Positions 32,545 to 41,547 of a DNA stretch of 48,763 nucleotides are shown here, in pieces (position 1 is the first letter of the stretch; each line of letters begins with the position of its first letter). The DNA comes from Winogradskyella sp. Its GTDB lineage: Bacteria > Bacteroidota > Bacteroidia > Flavobacteriales > Flavobacteriaceae. A program made the translations under genes and the position numbers. The stretch lies in contig SHBX01000021.1 in assembly GCA_004211785.1 (NCBI GenBank), positions 1 to 48,763 of the forward strand. Direction: 5' to 3'. Below the pieces are notes generated by a model. That model saw nothing but the letters and a program-made list of their open reading frames with translations, was not told where the DNA came from and ran no database searches.

Positions 32545-33372
32545 ATGATACGACTCGTACAACTAGAATTACAAAAACTTTGGCTTAACAGAACAAGTAA
32601 GGTTCTAATATTTGTTAGCTTTATACTACCTTTTACAGTCTTAGTTTTATCGTCTATAAAAATAAATTTCTTCGGATTTTTCACATTAGAATTAGGAGAG
32701 TTAGGGATTTTTAACTTCCCAATCATCTGGCATATTACTACGTTCTGCGCTTCCTATTTTAAATTCTTTTTTGCCATTGTTGTAGTAAGTATGATAGGTA
32801 ATGAATACAGTAACAAAACGCTAAAGCAAAACTTGATAGATGGCTTAAGTAAAAAGGAGTTTATACTCTCTAAGTTTTATACTATTGTATTTTTCTCTCT
32901 AGCTGCAACGCTTTTAATTGGGTTAGCAACATTCTGTATTGGTATGTATTACTCGAGTTATACAGAAGCAAGTATTATTTTTAGAGAAGTAGAGTTTTTA
33001 CTCGCTTATTTTGTTAAGCTTGTTGGGTTCTTTAGTTTGTGTTTATTCTTTGGAATGCTATTAAAACGTTCGGCATTTGCTTTGGCTTTTTTATTCATTC
33101 TATATATTGTCGAGTGGCTTGTCTTTTGGGGAGCTTACGAGATATTTGATAGTGCGAATAAAGCTTTTCAAGTAAAAAACTTTATGCCTTTAGAGTCCAT
33201 GTACAAACTAATAGACCAACCATTTCAGCGTGTGATGATGACTAAATTTCCGGATAAAATGGACTTAGCTTATGACTATTCTGTTCATTTTAGTGAAATA
33301 GCCATTGTTATGGGTTGGACAGCACTTTTTATCTTTTTGTCTTACCGATTATTAAAAAAGAGAGATTTGTAA
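32545..33372 (+). CDS. ABC transporter permease
   Basis: A 275-residue integral membrane protein with about six hydrophobic spans (around 22-45, 64-82, 111-135, 152-170, 174-195 and 249-267) and the LELQKLWLNRTSKVLIF start typical of ABC-2 permeases. The conserved NEYSNKTLKQNLIDGLSKKEF segment near 87 is the coupling region to the ATPase seen in this family. The substrate is unknown; exporters of this type move drugs, lipids or peptides. It is encoded just after its ATPase, and a TTTG-rich -7 box for the next gene follows its stop. Confidence 0.83.
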   Translation: MIRLVQLELQKLWLNRTSKVLIFVSFILPFTVLVLSSIKINFFGFFTLELGELGIFNFPIIWHITTFCASYFKFFFAIVVVSMIGNEYSNKTLKQNLIDGLSKKEFILSKFYTIVFFSLAATLLIGLATFCIGMYYSSYTEASIIFREVEFLLAYFVKLVGFFSLCLFFGMLLKRSAFALAFLFILYIVEWLVFWGAYEIFDSANKAFQVKNFMPLESMYKLIDQPFQRVMMTKFPDKMDLAYDYSVHFSEIAIVMGWTALFIFLSYRLLKKRDL

Positions 33373-33380
33373 TATATTTG
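33373..33380 (+). promoter_or_regulatory. -7 promoter box of the first T9SS cargo gene
   Basis: TATATTTG, an exact TAnnTTTG match, begins at the position after the permease stop codon and lies 20 bases before the ATG at 33400. Confidence 0.55.
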
Positions 33381-33399
33381 ATAGCTTTTGCTATGAAAT

Positions 33400-36300
33400 A
33401 TGAAAAAATTACTTGTCTTAATAGTTTTTACAATACTTGGGTTATCAATTAATGCCCAACAAGAAGCTTCCAACTGGTATTTTGGAGATAATGCTGGTAT
33501 CCGTTTTGATCAAGATGGTACTATTACTGCGCTTAGTGATGGACAATTAAGTACCGATGAAGGTTGTACAAGTATATCCGATAAAGACACAGGTGCACTG
33601 TTATTTTATACAGATGGTATTACCGTTTTTGATGCCAACGGTAATATAATGGCTAATGGCACAGGTCTTCATGGAAGTCCTTCTAGTACTCAATCTGCCA
33701 TTATTATTCCAAAGCCAATGGATAATGATATCTATTATGTTTTTACTGTAGATACCAATTCTTTTGATCAAACAGATCTTGGCTTTAAATATTCTGAAGT
33801 CGATATTACTCTCAATGGAGGTTTAGGTCAGGTGACCCAAAAGAACATAGCCTTACTCCAAGACAGTTCAGAAAAGATTGCAGCTGTATTAAAAGATTGT
33901 CAATCGGAATCTATATGGGTAGTTACACTTGCTAATGAATTTGGGACATTAACTAATCCCTTTGCATTTAATACATTTCATGCATTTGAAGTTACATCAA
34001 CAGGTGTTAACACTACTGCAATGACATCACCTGCAGGCGTAGCAATTTCTGACCAAAGAGGTTATTTGAAGTTCTCACCTGATGGGACAAAATTAGCATC
34101 TGCCAATGCACAAGGCGGGTTATTTTTATATGACTTTGATTTAGATAACGGAATAGTAACTGGAGCTCCGACACCATTAAATGTAAACTCTACCAATAAT
34201 GCTAACGCTGAGTATGGACTAGAATTCTCTCCAAATAGTGATTTACTATATGTGTCTTCATCTAATGATTTTTTTAGTCAAGCACCTGGGCAAAACAATA
34301 ATCCCGCCAATCACTTTTCATCTTTAGTTCAATTCGACATAACTGCGGCTGATATTCAAGGAAGTCAAATTATATTAAATCAAAAAAATGGTTATCGTTC
34401 TGCCTTACAATTAGGTCCTGATGGCAAAATATATAGAACTAATAGTGAAACCTATAATAACGGGTTACGGTATTTAACATTTATAAATAATCCTAATGAA
34501 GTTGGTCTAGCATGCGATTATGATGATGCTGCCAATAGAGTTAATTTAACTAATAATTCGCGTCAAGGCTTACCGCCTTTTATAGCCTCTTTCTTTGTAG
34601 AAACCATTGATATTATAAATAACCCCAATATTACCACTACATTTTTGCCTCTATGCGAGGGTGAGTCTTATACGCTTATGGCAGATAATATATTAGGAGC
34701 AACTTATACTTGGAGCTTCGACGGTATAATGCAGCCAACTCCACCAATATCATATGAATTTGAAGTTTTCCAAAATGGACTTTATGAAGTATTGATAGAG
34801 TTAAACAATGGAGATTGCGAAACTTTTGAAGGAGAGGCATTCGTTCAATATTCTCCTTTTCCAGAAGCATATACACCTCAAAAAATTGATGTGTGTGATG
34901 ATGACCTTAACGATGACCAATACAGGTTTGATTTAACTCAACAAGATACTTTTGCACTTGGCGGTCAAGACCCAAACGATTTTACAGTACATTATTACAC
35001 AAGTGAAATAGATGCTATTAATGACGAAAATGAAATTACTGGCCTTTATGAAAACACAACCAATCCAGAAGAAATTTTCGTTGGAGTTAAGAGTGTAACC
35101 AATAGGAATTGTTTTAAAACAACCGATGAAAATACAGGATTGCCTATTAGCTTTTTTATAGAAGTCTTTGATACTCCTGTAATCACTACACTTGATGACA
35201 TTTTACTTTGTGATACTGAAGGAGACACCACAGATGGCGTAGTTACTACTATTCTATCTAACCTTGACGCAGACATTCTTGGTGCAAATCAACTTGCCTC
35301 AGATTATACAATCACGTATCATGGCACACAAAATGATGCTAATAATGCAGGTATTGAGCTACCAGATAATTACCAAAACACACCATTTACCGATGAAGTT
35401 TTTGTACGTATGGTTAATAATAATAATACTGCATGTGTAACATTAGATAGTTTTACAATAACTATTAATTTAACTCCTCAAATTAACAATATTGGACTTT
35501 TTCAATGTGATGAAGATGGCATCCCAGATGCACGGACAGTTTTCAATATTTTAGAAAAAGAAGACGATATCACTGGAGGCAATCCTGATTTTAGTGTCGC
35601 TTATTATCTAAATATGGGAGATGCAATAGCTGAAACTGACCCTATTGATGCTTCTAATTATACCAACATATCTACACCACAAATTATAATAGCTAGAGTT
35701 ACAGATACAAATAGTGATTGCTTTAGTTTTAGTGAAGTGACTTTAGAGGTAAGTGCTACTTCAGCCAACGATGCATATTTAGGCATTTGCGATACAGATG
35801 GTGATGAAGATGGCTTTATAGATTTTGACTTATCCATGGCTGATGCGCAAGTATTAGATGGCTTACCAGCTGGACTAGACTTAGTCTATTATGAAAGTTT
35901 GGATGACGCTTTATTAGAAATAAACCCTTTAGCAAATAATTATAGAAACACAACAGCCTTCAATCAAACCCTCTTTGTCCGAGTAGAGAATAATAATGAC
36001 TGTTATGGTATAAATGAGATTGAGTTAGAAGTATTGACGCTTCCAAATGTTGTAATTGAAGAAGAAATTCTTTATTGTCTAAATACGTTTCCTGAAAAAA
36101 TTAAAATTAATGGCGGTGTAATTAATGATATCCCTAATAACTACTATTACAATTGGTCAACTGGTGAAACCACTATAGAGATTGAAGTTAATGAACCCGG
36201 TACATATACAGTTATGGTATCTAATGTTGCTGGTTGCTCGAAAGAAAGAACAGTAACTGTTTTAGCATCTAACACAGCAACCATAGATAATATTGAAGTT

Positions 36301-36753
36301 ACAGACACTTCGGAAAATAACTCCATAACCGTTTTAGTATCTGGTGAAGGTGATTACGAATATGCACTTGAAGATCCAAACGGAATCTATCAAGACAGTA
36401 ATGTGTTTGAGAATGTTATCCCAGGAATCTATACAGTTTTTGTAAGAGATAAAAATGGTTGTGGCATTACTGAAGATATGGTCTCTGTTGTAGGCTTCCC
36501 TAAATTCTTTACACCTAATGGTGATAATCAAAATGATTTTTGGCAAGTCAAAGGCATATCATCTCAATTTCAGCCAGGTACTATCATTTACATATACGAT
36601 AGGCATGGTAAGCTTGTTAGTGAAGTAAATCCTCTTGGCTCAGGTTGGGATGGTAATTATAATGGTAATCCTTTACCTAGTAGTGACTATTGGTTCTCAG
36701 TTACATTAGAAGATGGTAGACGCTTTTCGAGTCACTTTGCTTTGAAAAGATAA
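33400..36753 (+). CDS. Secreted modular protein with T9SS type B sorting domain, copy 1
   Basis: A 1117-residue exported protein. The signal peptide is residues 1-19 (ILGLSINA-Q). An N-terminal domain (about 20-390) with repeated WYFGDNAGIRF, LLFYTDGITVFDANG and YLKFSPDGTKLASA segments looks like a beta-propeller. An Ig/PKD-like region follows, then four modules of about 90 residues each opening with an Asp-rich segment (CDDDLNDD, CDTEGDTT, CDEDGIPD, CDTDGDED). Next is a cysteine-containing pair of Ig-like domains (YCLNTFPEKIK onward). The type B C-terminal domain spans the last ~85 residues (FPKFFTPNGDNQNDFWQ to HFALKR). The C-terminal domain directs T9SS secretion and surface attachment. 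Adhesin or matrix function is inferred. It is the first of five related genes. Confidence 0.85.
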   Translation: MKKLLVLIVFTILGLSINAQQEASNWYFGDNAGIRFDQDGTITALSDGQLSTDEGCTSISDKDTGALLFYTDGITVFDANGNIMANGTGLHGSPSSTQSAIIIPKPMDNDIYYVFTVDTNSFDQTDLGFKYSEVDITLNGGLGQVTQKNIALLQDSSEKIAAVLKDCQSESIWVVTLANEFGTLTNPFAFNTFHAFEVTSTGVNTTAMTSPAGVAISDQRGYLKFSPDGTKLASANAQGGLFLYDFDLDNGIVTGAPTPLNVNSTNNANAEYGLEFSPNSDLLYVSSSNDFFSQAPGQNNNPANHFSSLVQFDITAADIQGSQIILNQKNGYRSALQLGPDGKIYRTNSETYNNGLRYLTFINNPNEVGLACDYDDAANRVNLTNNSRQGLPPFIASFFVETIDIINNPNITTTFLPLCEGESYTLMADNILGATYTWSFDGIMQPTPPISYEFEVFQNGLYEVLIELNNGDCETFEGEAFVQYSPFPEAYTPQKIDVCDDDLNDDQYRFDLTQQDTFALGGQDPNDFTVHYYTSEIDAINDENEITGLYENTTNPEEIFVGVKSVTNRNCFKTTDENTGLPISFFIEVFDTPVITTLDDILLCDTEGDTTDGVVTTILSNLDADILGANQLASDYTITYHGTQNDANNAGIELPDNYQNTPFTDEVFVRMVNNNNTACVTLDSFTITINLTPQINNIGLFQCDEDGIPDARTVFNILEKEDDITGGNPDFSVAYYLNMGDAIAETDPIDASNYTNISTPQIIIARVTDTNSDCFSFSEVTLEVSATSANDAYLGICDTDGDEDGFIDFDLSMADAQVLDGLPAGLDLVYYESLDDALLEINPLANNYRNTTAFNQTLFVRVENNNDCYGINEIELEVLTLPNVVIEEEILYCLNTFPEKIKINGGVINDIPNNYYYNWSTGETTIEIEVNEPGTYTVMVSNVAGCSKERTVTVLASNTATIDNIEVTDTSENNSITVLVSGEGDYEYALEDPNGIYQDSNVFENVIPGIYTVFVRDKNGCGITEDMVSVVGFPKFFTPNGDNQNDFWQVKGISSQFQPGTIIYIYDRHGKLVSEVNPLGSGWDGNYNGNPLPSSDYWFSVTLEDGRRFSSHFALKR

Positions 36754-36776
36754 ATTGATTATCTTATGTAATCAAT
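36754..36776. repeat. Short intergenic hairpin between cargo genes 1 and 2
   Basis: ATTGATTA (36754-36761) and TAATCAAT (36769-36776) form a perfect eight-base stem with a seven-base loop directly after a stop codon. It is AT-only apart from two pairs and has no T-run, so it is at most a weak transcript end or an mRNA stabiliser. Confidence 0.4.
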
Positions 36777-36785
36777 CATGTAATA

Positions 36786-39623
36786 ATGTTAAGACAACTA
36801 ATCATCGTTTTTTGTTTCTTCAGCCTTTTTAGTTTTAGCCAAAATCAAAGTGCAAATTGGTTTTTTGAACAAAATGGCGGCATTACATTTTATGATTGCG
36901 ATGATGCAGTCGCTTCAAATACTTCTGGTAGAATTATTACTGATCAAGTTGGGCCTAGCAAAGGAAACTCAGCCCTATCAGATAAATACGGAAATCTCTT
37001 ATTTTATTCGGACAGTAGAACTGTTTGGGGCGCAAACCACCAAGCCTTACCAAACGCCAATATGGAAGATGGCACTAGTCTCAAAGGACATAGAAATTCT
37101 ATAATTCTACCGCAACCAGGAAGCGATAATTTATTCTACATATTCACTATAGATTTGGTAGGACCAAATAATATAGATGATGATGGTGCGCATTCTGGAT
37201 TAAACTACTCTATAATTGATTTAGATCTCCGTGGTGGTTTAGGTGATGTGATTAATAATCAAAAAAACACAGAACTTATCACCTTTATAGAAAATGACCC
37301 TGAGGAGTCAGAGATAAAAGTTAGTGACTTATTAACGGTAGTCAGAGGTTCAGATTGCAATTCTTATTGGATAATCACTCATTTTCAGTCTAACTTTTAT
37401 GCTTTTTTATTTGATGATAATGGTGTTAATCCTAATCCAATAATATCATCACTTCCGCCATTAATTCAGATAGTGTCTTTTGCTAACGGTTCTAACTTTT
37501 ACACTGGTGCAGATGTTTTAAAAACTTCACCAAATGGAAACAAAATAGCTGTCGCTCACAGAAGTTACTACCTTTTAGATAGTGGTAATCTTGGCTTAGA
37601 AAGTGAAGTTTATATTTATGATTTTGATAATACATCTGGTATATTTTCAAATCCAAATAAGCTCATAATGGGTAATACAGATGATTACTTAGTCTTTGGT
37701 TTAGAATTTTCTGCTTCAGGTAGATTCTTATACGGTAATGCAAGAGTTATTTTAAACGAAGGCACAAGCGCTTCCGATTTTTCTAGTGATGTAAGTTTGT
37801 TTCGCTGGGATTTAAATGGAAATAATATTTCTCAATCTAATCTCATTTATGAATCAGATAATGTTCAATTTACTTCCATGCAATTAGGTTTAGACGATAG
37901 AATATACCTGTTAAACTTAGCTGGAGCTAATGAGACTGAATTCACCAGGTATCTTGGAGTCATTTCAAATCCCGATAGTGGAGGAAATATAAACATTAAT
38001 AACCAAGCTGTCCTTGTAGACTCAAATGGTGATTTTAATAACACTGCTATTGGTAGTTTACCTCAAATAAATAGGCAATGGTTTAATACTAACATAAGCC
38101 TAGTAGACGATGGTCGTGGTGGCTGTGAGCTTTCGCTTTGCGGAACAGAAAGTAGATATCTCACTGCAATAAATATTATGGATGCCGACTATACCTGGTT
38201 TAAAGATGGCGTCGAGATTTTAGGTGAAGATGAATTTAGGTTATTAGTAAGCGAAGTTGGTTTCTATGAAGTCTTTGTAGAACCTAATGATGGTAGATGC
38301 CCATTTGAGGGTTTTGCATCAGTTACCATATCTAATGATTTTCCGTCTGCAATTGATGCATCAATTTTTCAATGCGATGAAGATGGAATAAATGATGGAA
38401 TTACATTATTTAATTTCAACCCTTTATTCAATACCATTACTAATAATGAGCCTAACAGAGGAATTAAATATTATGAAAATTTAACCGACGCAGAAAACGA
38501 AGAGAATCAAATTCTAAACACTACCAATTACAATAACACTAGTAATCCGCAAACTATTATTGCTTCAGTCATAAACTTAGATTCTGGATGTAGAGCTTAC
38601 GCAGAAGTAACACTAGAGGTAAGTGTAACAAACTCAAACGACACGCTTCTAAATGGTTGTGATACAGATGATATACAAGATGGAATTGGAGAATTTACTT
38701 TATCAGATGCTGATGCCTCAATTTTACAAGGATTACCAAGCGAATTAACCGTAACCTACCATGAGACCTATGAAAATGCGTTATCCAAGTTATTCATTCT
38801 TCAAAATAATTACACAAATACAGTTCCGTATAACCAAACTATATATGCTCGTGTAGAAGATGGCTTTAACTGTTATGGAATAAGTGAGGTCGATTTAGAA
38901 GTTTTTCCTTCTCCTAATATTGAAACTGAATTTGAAACGATTTACTGTTTAAATACGTTTCCTGAAAAAATAACATTAACTGGAGGCGTTTTAAATGATA
39001 TTCCAAGTAACTATTATTACGAATGGTCTACAGGAGAGACCACACAAAACATTGAAGTTAATGCACCAGGTGTATATACAGTAACAGTTACCAATGTAGA
39101 TGGTTGCTCAAAAGAAAGGACTATTACTGTTTTAGCTTCTAATATAGCAACTATTAATGATGTACAAATTACTGACGTAACTACAGATAATATAGTAACA
39201 ATACTAGCTTCTGGTGAAGGTAATTACGAATTTGCGCTCAATAATCCAGATGGACCATATCAAGACAATAATACTTTTGATAACTTGTCTCCAGGTTTTT
39301 ATACCGTATTTGTAAGAGATAAAAACGGTTGTGGTATTATAGAAGATATAATCTCTGTTGTTGGGTTTCCAAAATTTTTCACACCAAATGGAGATGGCCA
39401 AAACGATTTTTGGCAAATAAAAGGCTTATCCTCTACTTCGATTCCTAATGAGCCAATATTTGTGTTCGACAGATACGGAAAACTATTAACAGAAATAAAT
39501 CCTACAAGTAATGGCTGGAATGGTGATTACAATGGCAACCCTATGCCAAGTAGTGATTATTGGTTTACTGTAACTTTACAAGATGGGCGACGCTTTTCTA
39601 GTCATTTTACATTAAAGCGATAA
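36786..39623 (+). CDS. Secreted modular protein with T9SS type B sorting domain, copy 2
   Basis: A 945-residue paralogue of the preceding gene, 32 bp downstream. The signal peptide is residues 1-18 (FFSLFSFS-Q). The propeller-like N-terminus matches copy 1 (ANWFFEQNGGITF, LLFYSDSRTVWGANH). It has only two of the Asp-rich modules (CDEDGIND near 533, CDTDDIQD near 625) instead of four. From YCLNTFPEKITL onward the two proteins are nearly parallel, through EGNYEFALNNPDGPYQDN and RDKNGCGIIEDIISVVGF to the final FPKFFTPNGDGQNDFWQ ... HFTLKR. Module loss or gain therefore distinguishes the pair. It probably shares a transcript with copy 1. Confidence 0.85.
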   Translation: MLRQLIIVFCFFSLFSFSQNQSANWFFEQNGGITFYDCDDAVASNTSGRIITDQVGPSKGNSALSDKYGNLLFYSDSRTVWGANHQALPNANMEDGTSLKGHRNSIILPQPGSDNLFYIFTIDLVGPNNIDDDGAHSGLNYSIIDLDLRGGLGDVINNQKNTELITFIENDPEESEIKVSDLLTVVRGSDCNSYWIITHFQSNFYAFLFDDNGVNPNPIISSLPPLIQIVSFANGSNFYTGADVLKTSPNGNKIAVAHRSYYLLDSGNLGLESEVYIYDFDNTSGIFSNPNKLIMGNTDDYLVFGLEFSASGRFLYGNARVILNEGTSASDFSSDVSLFRWDLNGNNISQSNLIYESDNVQFTSMQLGLDDRIYLLNLAGANETEFTRYLGVISNPDSGGNININNQAVLVDSNGDFNNTAIGSLPQINRQWFNTNISLVDDGRGGCELSLCGTESRYLTAINIMDADYTWFKDGVEILGEDEFRLLVSEVGFYEVFVEPNDGRCPFEGFASVTISNDFPSAIDASIFQCDEDGINDGITLFNFNPLFNTITNNEPNRGIKYYENLTDAENEENQILNTTNYNNTSNPQTIIASVINLDSGCRAYAEVTLEVSVTNSNDTLLNGCDTDDIQDGIGEFTLSDADASILQGLPSELTVTYHETYENALSKLFILQNNYTNTVPYNQTIYARVEDGFNCYGISEVDLEVFPSPNIETEFETIYCLNTFPEKITLTGGVLNDIPSNYYYEWSTGETTQNIEVNAPGVYTVTVTNVDGCSKERTITVLASNIATINDVQITDVTTDNIVTILASGEGNYEFALNNPDGPYQDNNTFDNLSPGFYTVFVRDKNGCGIIEDIISVVGFPKFFTPNGDGQNDFWQIKGLSSTSIPNEPIFVFDRYGKLLTEINPTSNGWNGDYNGNPMPSSDYWFTVTLQDGRRFSSHFTLKR

Positions 39624-39658
39624 ATAAAATGTATTTTTAGTTACTTAAAATCTGCCTT

Positions 39659-41437
39659 TTGAAACTCAAAATAATAAGCCTAATTTGTTTTTTTTCTTGT
39701 GTGTTTAATAGCAATGCACAAGATATAAGTTTGTTTCAACAATTTAATGGACGCTATGATTATACCGCAATAGGAAATACGCTCAATACTTCTGAAAATG
39801 GAAATTTTGCAGTTTGTGAGATTCTCACTAGTTCTTCGGCAGATTTAGCACTTCTTGACAATCAAACTATAATTGCAGCATACATATATTGGGCTGGTTC
39901 TGGCGATGGTGATTTTGATATTTCTGTAAATAATATTCCTGTTTCAGCTGAGCGTACTTTTAGTGATGCTTTAGACGATACAAGGGTGTTTTTTGCTGCT
40001 TATGCAGATATTACAGATATCGTTATTGATAACCAAAATGGTACTTATACAATTTCAGAATTTGATATTACATCTGTAATTGCCCCTTATTGTCCAACAG
40101 GCACAAACTTTGGAGGCTGGGCAATTACGGTTATTTATGAGGATAGTAACTTACCATTAAATCAATTAAATGTTTATGATGGGCTAGAAAGTGTACCTGA
40201 ATCATTAACAATTACTTTAGGCAACCTTAATGTCTTAGACAACGACAACGCCAAAATAGGTTTTGTTGCATGGGAAGGTGACCGTGCTTTAGCCGTTAAT
40301 GAGCAACTCACAATCAATGGAAATATTATTGGTAATCCTCCTTTAAATCCTACTAACAATGCATTTAATGGTACAAATAGTTTTACAGGAGCCACCAACC
40401 TATTTAATATGGATATTGATGTCTACAACATCCAAGATAATATTGCTATTGGTGATACAACAGCAACTATTAGTTTGACTTCAGGTCAGGATTTTGTAAT
40501 GATTAATAATATAATAACAGTTCTCAATAGTCAATTACCAGACGCTACGGCCTCAATAGATGCTATAGAATTAGAATGCGATAGCAAACAAATTAATGTA
40601 GACTATACGATTAACAACACCAATAGCACAGGTGTTTTAGCTCAGAATACGCCTATTGCCTTTTATGCTAATGACATACTTATTGACCAATCGCAAACCA
40701 ATACAGACCTACCAATTAATGGAAGTGAAAGTGGAAGCATACTACTGACTATTCCTGATACTATTGCTGATGTGTTTACTTTAAAAATAGTTGTTGATGA
40801 CGATGGCACTGGTAACGGTATTATTATTGAAGCCAATGAAACTAATAATGAGGCATCTGAATTGGTTGAATTATTAATAATACCAGAAATCACAATCTTG
40901 CCAGGATTAATAGAATGCAACATTGGTTTTGATAAAGCTGAATTTAATTTACTACTAGTCATTGAAAATCAAGAAGATTTTGTTAATGCAGATTTTCAAT
41001 TTTATGAAACTTTGGAGGATTTAAAAGATGAAATTAATACAATTTCATCACCAGAGGCATATACTAATAATACTAATCCTCAAATTATATATATACGATT
41101 AGAGAAAGATATTTGTTATGAAATTTTTCAGTTTAATATTGAAACTGAAAATTGCCCTCCAGAAATTCCTGAAGGATTTTCACCAAATAATGACACTATA
41201 AATGATTGGTTTAATATTCAAGGGCTTTATGATATCTTTATTTCACATGAGCTTAAAATATACAACAGATTAGGAACCTTCATCTTTGAAGGTGATAATG
41301 ATAAACGATGGTTAGGCTATCCAAACAGAGGTATTAATCAAGGAAATCGTGTTCCAGTTGGCACATACTATTATGTGCTAAATCTAAAAGACCCAAACTA
41401 TAAAACTATTGTAGGTTGGGTGTATGTGAATTATTAA
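39659..41437 (+). CDS. Secreted protein with T9SS type B sorting domain and CARDB-like region
   Basis: A 592-residue exported protein. The start is TTG: KLKIISLICFFSCVFNSNA-Q is a good signal peptide and no ATG precedes it. The N-terminal 270 residues (YIYWAGSGDGDFDISVNN, GGWAITVIYED, IGFVAWEGDRALA) resemble a DUF3344-type surface domain; this is tentative. Residues near 285-400 look like a CARDB-type Ig fold (VDYTINNTNSTGVL, VVDDDGTGNGIIIEANETNNEAS). One Asp-poor version of the ~90-residue module follows (CNIGFDKAEFNL near 420). The type B domain is FSPNNDTINDWFNIQGL ... VGWVYVNY. It ends differently from its neighbours (VNY rather than LKR), so it is the most divergent of the five. Confidence 0.8.
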   Translation: MKLKIISLICFFSCVFNSNAQDISLFQQFNGRYDYTAIGNTLNTSENGNFAVCEILTSSSADLALLDNQTIIAAYIYWAGSGDGDFDISVNNIPVSAERTFSDALDDTRVFFAAYADITDIVIDNQNGTYTISEFDITSVIAPYCPTGTNFGGWAITVIYEDSNLPLNQLNVYDGLESVPESLTITLGNLNVLDNDNAKIGFVAWEGDRALAVNEQLTINGNIIGNPPLNPTNNAFNGTNSFTGATNLFNMDIDVYNIQDNIAIGDTTATISLTSGQDFVMINNIITVLNSQLPDATASIDAIELECDSKQINVDYTINNTNSTGVLAQNTPIAFYANDILIDQSQTNTDLPINGSESGSILLTIPDTIADVFTLKIVVDDDGTGNGIIIEANETNNEASELVELLIIPEITILPGLIECNIGFDKAEFNLLLVIENQEDFVNADFQFYETLEDLKDEINTISSPEAYTNNTNPQIIYIRLEKDICYEIFQFNIETENCPPEIPEGFSPNNDTINDWFNIQGLYDIFISHELKIYNRLGTFIFEGDNDKRWLGYPNRGINQGNRVPVGTYYYVLNLKDPNYKTIVGWVYVNY

Positions 41438-41439
41438 AA

Positions 41440-41471
41440 TTGCATTTCGTCGATTTTTTTTGCATTTCGTC
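41440..41471 (+). promoter_or_regulatory. Tandem direct repeat, probable activator site (LytTR-like) upstream of the 1611-aa gene
   Basis: TTGCATTTCGTC occurs at 41440-41451 and again at 41460-41471, identical and exactly 20 bp apart (two helical turns). The second copy supplies the -33 TTG of the promoter at 41482-41489. This is the layout of response-regulator sites of the LytTR type (two direct repeats with a period of 20-22 bp overlapping the -35/-33 region). The match to LytTR is by architecture only. Confidence 0.6.
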
Positions 41472-41481
41472 TTATTTTTAT

Positions 41482-41489
41482 TACTTTTG
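41482..41489 (+). promoter_or_regulatory. -7 promoter box of the 1611-aa T9SS cargo gene
   Basis: TACTTTTG, an exact TAnnTTTG match, is 19 bases downstream of the TTG at 41460-41462. This is the best complete Bacteroidota promoter in the window. The start of transcription would be near 41496, leaving a leader of about 50 bases before the ATG. Confidence 0.7.
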
Positions 41490-41547
41490 ATTCTGATTAA
41501 CAAGGATATACCTGTTATAATAGTATCACATATATAATAAAAACTCA

